A program made the position numbers and the translations under genes. DNA of 8,971 nt from Deltaproteobacteria bacterium RIFCSPLOWO2_02_FULL_57_26 (GTDB taxonomy: Bacteria; Desulfobacterota; Binatia; UBA9968), in contig MGSI01000020.1 in the NCBI GenBank assembly GCA_001798455.1, forward strand, positions 1-8,971. Reading direction: 5' to 3'. Below are positions 1 through 5,464 of the stretch, in pieces; the stretch's first letter is position 1; each line of letters opens with the position of its first letter. The notes beneath the pieces are model-generated. The model ran no database searches, was not told the origin of the DNA, and was given only the letters and a program-made list of their open reading frames with translations.

Positions 1-363
1 CTTCACGAAACGGGCGGCCTCCATGATCTGGGCTTCGCTTTCCACCGAGCAGGGTCCGCCGATCACGGTGAGCTGATCGCCGCCGACCTCCACGTTTCCG
101 ATGCGGACCGTACGGTGAATCAGATTTCCGGGAGAGCCCTTCTGGGCGGCCCGTTTGTAGGCGCGTGAGATTGGAATCAGGCTCTCAACGCCGCCCATCT
201 CCTGGAGCTCGCCTACGGGAAGCAGGCTGATATCGCCGTAGACACCGATGAGGGTAATCTCCTCACCGACCATTTTGCCGGTCGTGTATCCCCATCCGCG
301 AAGTTTTTCTTCAACCGCAGAAACTTCATCCGGCGTTGCGCCGCGCGACATCTTGACGATCAT
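1..363 (-). CDS. aroF: 3-deoxy-7-phosphoheptulonate (DAHP) synthase, N-terminal part, cut by window edge
   Basis: First enzyme of the shikimate pathway: condenses phosphoenolpyruvate with erythrose 4-phosphate to give DAHP, in the cytoplasm. The 121 visible residues begin MIVKMSRGATPDEVSAVEEK, the start of the ferredoxin-like N-terminal domain (about residues 1-70) found in the single-domain AroF/Thermotoga-type enzymes, where it mediates feedback control by aromatic amino acids. The catalytic barrel begins near residue 90, and the family signature IGGPCSVESE is near residues 104-113, containing the GPCS(V/A)E motif that helps bind phosphoenolpyruvate. The remaining two thirds lie beyond base 1. 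The ATG at 363-361 has an AGAGGT ribosome-binding site seven bases upstream. A consensus-like promoter lies about 60 bases upstream. The gene is divergent from the membrane-protein pair to its right and seems unrelated to it. The family call is firm; the exact paralogue (aroF versus aroG) is by convention. Confidence 0.93.
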   Translation of the reverse strand, partial: MIVKMSRGATPDEVSAVEEKLRGWGYTTGKMVGEEITLIGVYGDISLLPVGELQEMGGVESLIPISRAYKRAAQKGSPGNLIHRTVRIGNVEVGGDQLTVIGGPCSVESEAQIMEAARFVK

Positions 364-425
364 GTGTAGGACCTCTGTCTCTTTGCGGACGGATCCGGCG
401 TCATGCCTGCACGAGCCAATTAACA

Positions 426-453
426 ATTATATGAGTTCGGTATAAACGGTCAA
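426..453 (-). promoter_or_regulatory. Sigma-70-type promoter of the DAHP synthase gene
   Basis: Reading the minus strand, a -35 box TTGACC (448-453) is followed after 16 bases by a perfect -10 box TATAAT (426-431). Transcription should start near 419, giving a leader of about 55 bases before the DAHP synthase ATG. I see no attenuator-like hairpin or leader peptide in the leader, so any feedback is probably at enzyme level. Confidence 0.72.
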
Positions 454-634
454 GATATAAAACGTTGACCTCCGCTTACCTCGACCAGACGGCAGTTTAT
501 AGGGGCCGCACGAACATAATTGGTCCCGATGGAGCCCACCAGAACAGTGAGAAACCGGTCCCAACGGGGGTGACACCCGTCAATTGACCTCACAGGGATC
601 GCTTGGCCTAAGGACGCAGCGCAAGCATAAGGCC

Positions 635-670
635 GCCATTTTACGACAATTTCGCGCTAACCTGCCGTTT
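635..670 (+). promoter_or_regulatory. Candidate upstream activator element, copy 1
   Basis: A block starting GCCATTTTACGACAATTTCG resembles the block at 1197-1233 upstream of the second membrane-protein gene. The shared pattern is GCCA-NN-TT-N-CGACA-N-TTT-N-G, then CG-Y-TA and TGCC-R-TTT. It starts 88 bases before the -24/-12 promoter, placing it at about -115 to -80 from the predicted transcription start. That is the usual position for enhancer sites bound by sigma-54 activator proteins. Within it GCC(A/G)TTT occurs twice, 29 bases apart, roughly three helical turns. The binding protein is not encoded in the window. Confidence 0.45.
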
Positions 671-722
671 TTCTGCTCCCAAAACGTCGGCCCTTCTTTC
701 CAAGACAGTTAGTGCAGGAAAT

Positions 723-738
723 TGGCCCACGAATTGCT
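723..738 (+). promoter_or_regulatory. Sigma-54 (-24/-12) promoter of the small membrane-protein gene
   Basis: TGGCCCACGAATTGCT fits the sigma-54 consensus TGGCAC-N5-TTGCW, with GG (724-725) and GC (736-737) separated by exactly ten bases. The predicted start of transcription is about 749, leaving a 28-base leader that contains the ribosome-binding site GGAGG at 765-769. No competing sigma-70 promoter with proper spacing is visible nearby. Confidence 0.65.
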
Positions 739-776
739 TCTAAGCTCGAAACTGATCTCGGCTTGGAGGTTCAGAC

Positions 777-1154
777 ATGACTTACATCCTGTTGGGGTTT
801 TCAGTAGCTGGGCTATCGGTATGCGCTTTCTTCATGTTTTTTGACCAAGGCAGGTGGTTTCCAGCCTTTGCTCGGAGAGATCAGGAGAAACCGACAAAGG
901 ATCTCTTTACATGGACCGATCAGGTGGACTCGGCTGCCACGGACGCTGACGAAACGCGAGCGCAGGAAATAGGGCGGGGAGAGAGGCTCGACATAATACT
1001 CGAGACCAAATTTACGCCGCTGAATGATGGTGAGACCGGGGGTGCTGACCTACGCTTTCAATGGGGGCAGTATACACTACGAGAGCTGGAGGCGAATTTT
1101 GCAGCCGAGATTCCTTCCCCAAAAAACGAACCAAGAAGAGCAAGGCTCCGATAA
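777..1154 (+). CDS. Small single-span membrane protein of unknown function
   Basis: I do not recognise the family. The 125-residue product has one clear hydrophobic segment (about residues 3-22), followed by a short motif around Gly25-Arg26 and basic residues (Arg33, Arg34, Lys38, Lys41). By the positive-inside rule this puts the C-terminal part in the cytoplasm. The rest (about 40-125) is hydrophilic, rather acidic between 45 and 75, and ends in a basic tail. The membrane segment matches the third span of the protein encoded downstream: Tyr3, Ile4, Gly7, Phe8, Ala11, Gly12, Val15, Phe19, Phe21, Gly25 and Arg26 are identical without gaps. The ATG has GGAGG seven bases upstream. The gene has its own -24/-12 promoter. 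No transcription terminator is seen before the next gene, so read-through is possible. That it is real rests on the promoter, ribosome-binding site and shared motif; there is no homology call. Confidence 0.72.
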   Translation: MTYILLGFSVAGLSVCAFFMFFDQGRWFPAFARRDQEKPTKDLFTWTDQVDSAATDADETRAQEIGRGERLDIILETKFTPLNDGETGGADLRFQWGQYTLRELEANFAAEIPSPKNEPRRARLR

Positions 1155-1196
1155 ATTCAGGCCTGTGATAATCATTCCTCCCCGAGACCAGATGGT

Positions 1197-1233
1197 GCCA
1201 AATTGCGACACTTTTGACGTTATTTTGCCATTT
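1197..1233 (+). promoter_or_regulatory. Candidate upstream activator element, copy 2
   Basis: The block starting GCCAAATTGCGACACTTTTG aligns with the block at 635-670. About 14 of the first 20 bases match. With one extra base (A at 1217), the similarity continues through CG-Y-TA and TGCC-R-TTT. It starts 86 bases before the -24/-12 promoter at 1283, against 88 in copy 1. GCC occurs at 1197 and 1227, 30 bases apart. Equal placement before two sigma-54-like promoters suggests one activator controls both genes. Confidence 0.45.
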
Positions 1234-1282
1234 CAGGTAATCCACTAACCCCTTTTTCTTAGAGAAATCCTAAACAAACAGT

Positions 1283-1298
1283 TGGCCCCAAATTTGCT
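1283..1298 (+). promoter_or_regulatory. Sigma-54 (-24/-12) promoter of the coiled-coil membrane-protein gene
   Basis: TGGCCCCAAATTTGCT has GG (1284-1285) and GC (1296-1297) ten bases apart, as required for sigma-54, and closely resembles the element at 723-738. Predicted transcription start is about 1309, so translation must begin downstream of it. This rules out the TTG codon at 1282 as the start. Confidence 0.65.
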
Positions 1299-1329
1299 CG
1301 CTTCTATTCTGTTGTTAGGGATGGGGTTG

Positions 1330-2742
1330 ATGGAATCATTACTGAGTTTGGGATCTTTCGAGCTACCGCTTCCAGTTTGGCAGATGATGCTCTATATCTG
1401 CCTGGTTACTTTTTTTATCCTTTCTGGCAGAATCAGATTCTCCCTTTTGACTACATTTCTGTTCGTTATTTACTGGATGTTCCTTGTTTCCTGGCCATAC
1501 CTTATGGGCACGGCAAAGAGCGATTCGGTAGCCATGACCGCGTATATCGCATTCGGATTCGCCCTTGCGGGTATGGGCGTCTACGTCTACTTCTTTTTCA
1601 ACGAGGCAGGGCGGATGCCTGGTTTTATGTCATTCGGAATCAGCAGACTGGAAAAAACTGTCATCAAACGCATCGACAAAATGGAGGCCGCCGTTTTAGC
1701 GGCCGACGCCGAGGCCGCAAGAGAAGTCCAAGGACTGCCGGGACTGAAGGACGGTCTTGAAGAGCAATTGGGTCCGTTGGAAGGTCACCTGGGTGAAATA
1801 GAAAAGCTTCTTCAAGGGAAAGAGTCAACCCTCAGAGACTTGGAAGAAAATCTGCTGGCCAGATTCGATGATCTGGAGTCAAGGCTTGAAGTGAAAGAGG
1901 GCTTGGTGGAGTCACGGAACTGGCAAGTTAAAGATATCGCGTCGAAGGCGGGGCGAAACATTTCGACGCTGAAAGCGCAGCTACGTGAAAAAGAAGAGCT
2001 CTTAGGCAAAAAAGATGAAGCGCTGAGAGAACTCGAAACGAATACGACGGCAAAGATTGTAGAGCTGGAAGATAAACTTGCGAGCCAAGAGGCCAAAAAA
2101 GCGGAGTTGAAAGATCAGCGGGGCGAGCTGGAGGAAAAGATCGCGGCCTTGCAGGCTCAGCTTCGGGAAAAGGATGCGCTCCTTGGTCCCCAGGAATCCT
2201 CAGTCGGGGAGCCGGGGAATAATTTGACAGCGAAGCTCCGAGAAGTAGAAAACCAGCTTGCGAAGAAAGAGGGTTTGCTGCTGGAGAGAAGCCGGGAACT
2301 CAAGGAGCTCAACGCCGAGGTGGAGAGTCGGGTAGGCCTATTGCGGGCCGAGCTTCAGGAAAAGAACGATCTTCTCAGCAGGAAAGAACTTGAATTGAAG
2401 GAGCTGGAGAAAGATTCATCAGTAAAGGTACACGCGTTGGAGGCGCAATTGAGCGAAAAGGAGGCACAGTTGGAGGCCTCGGAACTCGATGTGAGCGCCC
2501 GCGACTCAAGCGCGGTAGAAAAGGTCACGACGCTTCAGGCCCGGCTAAAGGAGCTGCAAGATCAATTGGAGGAGAAAGAGAACCTGTTACAGGCCAAGGA
2601 CAGAGAGGCAAAGGAGCTGAAGTCTGAGGCAGAAGATAAGGTCGCAGTTTCGCAACCCGAGCTTAAAGAAAAGGAAGAGTTGCTTCGCAAAGCAGGACCG
2701 TTCACGCCCTTCCACCCGGGTTTCCATTCGCAGAGGGACTAG
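1330..2742 (+). CDS. Membrane-anchored coiled-coil repeat protein of unknown function
   Basis: I do not recognise the family. From the ATG at 1330 the product is 470 residues. It has three hydrophobic segments (about 15-35, 37-58 and 68-90), then a basic stretch (Arg95, Arg106, Lys109, Lys113, Arg114, Lys117), suggesting the long C-terminal part is cytoplasmic. Residues about 150-454 are an uninterrupted Leu/Glu/Lys-rich coiled coil made of 32-residue repeats. The last 14 or so residues are Pro/Phe/His-rich and unlike the rest. The third span carries the same motif as the upstream small protein. Start choice: TTG at 1282 lies inside the sigma-54 box; ATG at 1321 would leave only about 12 leader bases; ATG at 1330 has AGGG nine bases upstream. 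A hairpin terminator lies 70 bases past the stop. A scaffold or tether role is inference from architecture alone. Confidence 0.85.
   Translation: MESLLSLGSFELPLPVWQMMLYICLVTFFILSGRIRFSLLTTFLFVIYWMFLVSWPYLMGTAKSDSVAMTAYIAFGFALAGMGVYVYFFFNEAGRMPGFMSFGISRLEKTVIKRIDKMEAAVLAADAEAAREVQGLPGLKDGLEEQLGPLEGHLGEIEKLLQGKESTLRDLEENLLARFDDLESRLEVKEGLVESRNWQVKDIASKAGRNISTLKAQLREKEELLGKKDEALRELETNTTAKIVELEDKLASQEAKKAELKDQRGELEEKIAALQAQLREKDALLGPQESSVGEPGNNLTAKLREVENQLAKKEGLLLERSRELKELNAEVESRVGLLRAELQEKNDLLSRKELELKELEKDSSVKVHALEAQLSEKEAQLEASELDVSARDSSAVEKVTTLQARLKELQDQLEEKENLLQAKDREAKELKSEAEDKVAVSQPELKEKEELLRKAGPFTPFHPGFHSQRD
1783..2691 (+). repeat. Tandem 96-bp / 32-residue coiled-coil repeats, nine units plus a partial tenth
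   Basis: Units begin at 1783, 1879, 1975, 2071, 2155, 2251, 2347, 2443, 2560 and (partial) 2656. Eight units are exactly 32 residues. The unit at 2071 has 28, and a 7-residue insertion (2539-2559) precedes the unit at 2560. Within the unit Leu at position 3 is present in every copy. Lys is usual at 6, Glu at 7, Leu at 9 and 10, Lys-Glu-Leu-like residues at 18-20, an aliphatic residue near 28, and Leu at 31. The DNA copies are strongly diverged, so this is an old protein-level repeat and not a recent DNA amplification. Confidence 0.85.
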
Positions 2743-2811
2743 GCTCCGCTGAAAGAATTTCGGGTTCCTGATCGCCTTAAGCCAGTCCCTTCTCTACAGC
2801 GAATTGTTTTC

Positions 2812-2832
2812 GCCGACCTCAGGTCGGCTTTT
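2812..2832 (+). terminator. Rho-independent terminator after the coiled-coil gene
   Basis: A perfect GC-rich stem, GCCGACC (2812-2818) with GGTCGGC (2822-2828) and a three-base loop, is followed directly by TTTT (2829-2832). The orientation fits the plus strand only; on the minus strand the stem is followed by GAAAAC. The T run overlaps the TAA stop codon (2833-2831) of the convergent hydrolase gene. Confidence 0.7.
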
Positions 2833-3940
2833 ACAATCGCTCGTCCAGCCAATCCAACATGTATGGCACGTTGTGGGCCCAATAATCGTGGCTGCAGTGG
2901 ATCGTGCCGCCGGCATGCGGGTCGTCGTAAATCGTCAACGTCTTATCAGCACCGCCTATCTCCCTGAACAGGCGTTTGGCGCCATCGACGTTCATGAGTC
3001 GATCGTCGGCTCCGTGCGTGATCAACACCGGGCACGTTATTCGCTGGGCCACCCCTTCCACGGTGAAAGCCTTGAGCTTCTCACGAGCTTCGGCGTCGCT
3101 GATTCCCCCGAGCAGCCGCCGCAGCGTGGGTTGGAGCTGCTCGCAGAACAGGTAGAGATCGTCGAGCACACTGTAGCAGCCGCTCCAGCCAATTAGCGCC
3201 TTGATGCGCGGATCAAAGGCCGCCGCGCGCGGCGCATAATATCCTCCCATGCTGATGCCCATTAGCGCGACCCGCTCGGGGTCTGCTTCCGGGCGAGAGA
3301 GGAGATAGTCGACGCAGGCCCGGGACGGGGTCTCGTAATCGTAGCGCGTAGGTATCCCCTTGACGTACAACGACGAGCCCCGGCCGGGAGTGTCAACCAG
3401 CAGCAGGGCTCGGCCGCGCTCGAGGACCTGCCTGCCGCTGAAAAAGATCTCCTCCGAGAACGCGTCCGCCCCGCCGATCAGGAAGACCGCCGGCCAGGGA
3501 CCGCGACGAGGGTTGATGGGGTGGCAAAAATACCCTTCGTACTCCTCATTACCGCAGCGGACGGTAATGATTTCGATCGGGGGGACGTGCAGCTTCGCTG
3601 CAGCCCGGAAGTTTTCCTGGGACTTGATAAAGCGCTGGGTCTTTTTGGCCTTATCCTCTGCGCCGAGAAAGACATCCGACATCCGGTAATACTGATTCGC
3701 GTGAAAAAAATTTTGCATAGCCGATTGCTGATGGCCGCCCGCAAGAGTTTTCTTGGCCTTCGCTTCGGTCGACTCGGCCAAAGCCAGCCAGGCGCGCTCC
3801 CACGCGGCTTTATCGCCTGGCTCCAGACCACGGCACACCCGGGCGATGTCAAAGACGTCGCCGCCCCCCTGCTGGGCCTCGGCGACGAGCCGGAGCGTCT
3901 GCGATTCAAACGGATGCGTCGGTTTAAAGAAGTCGAGCAT
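2831..3940 (-). CDS. Alpha/beta hydrolase with N-terminal helical region (dienelactone/2,6-dihydroxypseudooxynicotine hydrolase-like)
   Basis: Likely a cytoplasmic serine hydrolase of 369 residues. The first 120 or so residues are a helical N-terminal region. The alpha/beta core follows: the strand AVFLIGGADA (151-160), which would supply the oxyanion hole; the nucleophile elbow GISMGG with Ser230; the acidic residue in HGADDRL (Asp312 or Asp313); and the catalytic His in DPHAGGTIHC (His342 or His348). This layout matches the FrsA/DUF1100-like and 2,6-dihydroxypseudooxynicotine-hydrolase-like branch, which cleaves C-C, ester or lactone bonds; the substrate cannot be read from sequence. There is no signal peptide. 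The ATG at 3940 has GGGAGG about four bases upstream. The gene is divergent from the MFS transporter gene and shares a compact control region with it, which suggests a substrate taken up or exported by that carrier. Confidence 0.85.
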   Translation of the reverse strand: MLDFFKPTHPFESQTLRLVAEAQQGGGDVFDIARVCRGLEPGDKAAWERAWLALAESTEAKAKKTLAGGHQQSAMQNFFHANQYYRMSDVFLGAEDKAKKTQRFIKSQENFRAAAKLHVPPIEIITVRCGNEEYEGYFCHPINPRRGPWPAVFLIGGADAFSEEIFFSGRQVLERGRALLLVDTPGRGSSLYVKGIPTRYDYETPSRACVDYLLSRPEADPERVALMGISMGGYYAPRAAAFDPRIKALIGWSGCYSVLDDLYLFCEQLQPTLRRLLGGISDAEAREKLKAFTVEGVAQRITCPVLITHGADDRLMNVDGAKRLFREIGGADKTLTIYDDPHAGGTIHCSHDYWAHNVPYMLDWLDERL

Positions 3941-4026
3941 GGGGCCTCCCTAAAAAGCAAAGGGCAAGAGAGAATTTGAAAGCTCCCGACCGCAGCCAGC
4001 CGTACCAAAATTCATATCCTTGCCAG

Positions 4027-4056
4027 AGCATATTCGGTGGAGGGCGAATCTGTCAA
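4027..4056 (-). promoter_or_regulatory. Sigma-70-type promoter of the hydrolase gene
   Basis: On the minus strand, a perfect -35 box TTGACA (4051-4056) is followed after 18 bases by TATGCT (4027-4032). It points to the hydrolase start at 3940, with a leader of about 80 bases. Its -35 box is separated by a single base from the -35 box of the opposite promoter. Confidence 0.55.
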
Positions 4057-4057
4057 C

Positions 4058-4086
4058 TTGAGGCAGGATCTCTGCCAGTGTATAAG
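4058..4086 (+). promoter_or_regulatory. Sigma-70-type promoter of the MFS gene, with a dyad in its spacer
   Basis: A -35 box TTGAGG (4058-4063) is followed after 17 bases by the -10 box TATAAG (4081-4086). The predicted start near 4093 leaves about 68 leader bases. The dyad GGCAG-GATCT-CTGCC (4062-4076) sits between the two boxes. A repressor bound there would block this promoter and perhaps the divergent one; with five-base arms this could also be chance. Confidence 0.55.
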
Positions 4087-4160
4087 CGCTTGAAGAGGCG
4101 CCCGCATCCTTTCTTCCTGCTCGGTTTTTTCCCTATCAGGCCGAGTAAAATGCGGCGGTT

Positions 4161-5345
4161 ATGAAACTTTCCGGCACTATACTTTATGCGCTGGCCGCGG
4201 TTTTTCAGTCTTCCGGCGCTTCAGGCGCAGCGACGCTGGCTCCCTTTTACATGAAGGCGCAAGGGTTCGCAGTCGGTTGGGTCGGGATTCCCCTCGTGAT
4301 CAACGGGCTCGGGCGTGTCGGATCTGACTTGTTGTCGGGTTACCTTGCCACTTACGTCAACCCCGCAACCTTGCTGATCGTAGCGACGTCAATCGGTCTA
4401 GCGTTCTCGATTCTGGGGATCCTTTTCCGTGAATGGATGCCAGTCTTCCTGAGTGTCTGGATGGTGTTCGGCCTGACCGAGGCGATGATTGCTCTCTCGC
4501 TACGCAAAATTGCCTTTGATCTGTCGCCTCCGGAGCGACAGGGCCGTATCCAAGGGCAAGTAGCCTCGGCCTTGGGAATCGGCTTCACCCTAGGGCCGGC
4601 GTTGGGGGGGGTCGTGGGCGCGTGGTGGGGCCCGGAGTTGCTCTTCCTGTTTTACGCCGCTCACCAGGCGGTGACCCTTAGCCTGGTCTTTCTTAGTGGC
4701 GGTCACCGGGCAGGCAAACCCACAATAACTGAGCGGGTGTCGCTGTGGCATGAGGGGCGAAGGCTGTTGAGCCTGCCCCCGTTCGCTGCGGCCTGTCTTG
4801 CGATCTTCCAGTCCTTTTTGTTTCTTACGGGCGTAACCCGTGTGGCCTTTCCGTTTTTGGCGGTATCCCGAGGGCTTACCCTGTATATGGTGGGGACCAT
4901 GGTGAGCCTATCGCGGCTGACGGATACGTGGGGGCGGTTTTCTGGTGGTTGGCTCTGCGATCGGTTCGGAACGGCACGGGTGATAGCGGGGGGGATCTTG
5001 ATTGGCATTCCGATGTTTATTTTGGAACTGTATGGAGCGGGGTTTGGGGGTCTGCTCGTGCCATTATGCTTCATGACGATGGGGTTCGGCTTTACCAACG
5101 TTGGCTCGACGACGTTCGCCCTACAGGTAGCAGGGCAGAAGACGAAGGCGATCGGCCTTGCGTTGGCACGCGCGTCCACCTCATTTGGACAGATGTTGGG
5201 CCCGCTGCTAGCCGGCCTTCTCGTTCAGGAGCTGGGATACAGTGGAGGGTTCTGGGGCATGGGCCTGATCTCACTCGTGGTGTTGATCGGTGTTACTTAC
5301 GGACTAAAGGGCGCCGCAAGTACGGGCAGGGAGGATCAATCTTGA
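4161..5345 (+). CDS. Major facilitator superfamily transporter
   Basis: A 394-residue inner-membrane carrier with about twelve hydrophobic segments, the normal size for the superfamily. The loop-2/3 signature appears as GRVGSDLLSGYL (51-62), keeping the Gly and Asp56. The equivalent loop in the second half is GRFSGGWLCDRFG (258-270) with the conserved Asp267-Arg268. The segment-5 antiporter-type Gly/Pro motif is GIGFTLGPALGG (139-150), echoed by GQMLGPLLAG (343-352). The central cytoplasmic loop is about 181-205. The substrate is unknown; drug, sugar-phosphate or organic-acid carriers are all possible. ATG at 4161 is the first possible start because an in-frame TAA lies at 4146-4148. The ribosome-binding site is weak (GGCGG at 4154-4158, very close to the start), suggesting low translation. 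It is divergent from the hydrolase gene and convergent with the crotonase gene. Confidence 0.9.
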   Translation: MKLSGTILYALAAVFQSSGASGAATLAPFYMKAQGFAVGWVGIPLVINGLGRVGSDLLSGYLATYVNPATLLIVATSIGLAFSILGILFREWMPVFLSVWMVFGLTEAMIALSLRKIAFDLSPPERQGRIQGQVASALGIGFTLGPALGGVVGAWWGPELLFLFYAAHQAVTLSLVFLSGGHRAGKPTITERVSLWHEGRRLLSLPPFAAACLAIFQSFLFLTGVTRVAFPFLAVSRGLTLYMVGTMVSLSRLTDTWGRFSGGWLCDRFGTARVIAGGILIGIPMFILELYGAGFGGLLVPLCFMTMGFGFTNVGSTTFALQVAGQKTKAIGLALARASTSFGQMLGPLLAGLLVQELGYSGGFWGMGLISLVVLIGVTYGLKGAASTGREDQS

Positions 5346-5464
5346 TTTTGGCAGGTCGATTATTTGTTTGCCGCATCGAATCTTGCCTCTGCCTTCATCG
5401 CGAGCATCCCACCTTGATCGATGGGCCGAAGCAGAGTTCTCCCCTTTAGCCGTCGGTTAGCGCC

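Larger units (their letters stand above)
364..776. other. 413-base divergent intergenic region
   Basis: No credible gene is seen here on either strand. The left end holds the leader and promoter of the DAHP synthase. The stretch 454-634 shows nothing I can support. The right end holds a candidate activator-binding element (635-670) and a -24/-12 promoter (723-738) for the rightward membrane-protein gene. The two divergent control regions are separated by about 180 bases and do not overlap. Confidence 0.7.

Noticed and set aside
605..634. Inverted repeat GGCCT...AGGCC in the divergent region
   Set aside because: Only five-base arms with 20 bases between; expected by chance in this composition.
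1024..1248. A 74-codon open frame overlapping the end of the small membrane-protein gene
   Set aside because: No ribosome-binding site, no motif, and it runs through the candidate activator element at 1197-1233.
2692..2800. Frameshift at the 3' end of the coiled-coil gene, because the last residues are unlike the repeats
   Set aside because: The other frames after 2692 do not continue the 32-residue repeat, and a good terminator follows 70 bases after the stop, so the end looks genuine.
2804..3196. A 130-codon plus-strand frame inside the hydrolase gene
   Set aside because: Antisense to the catalytic core of the hydrolase and starts before the terminator hairpin; no supporting signal.
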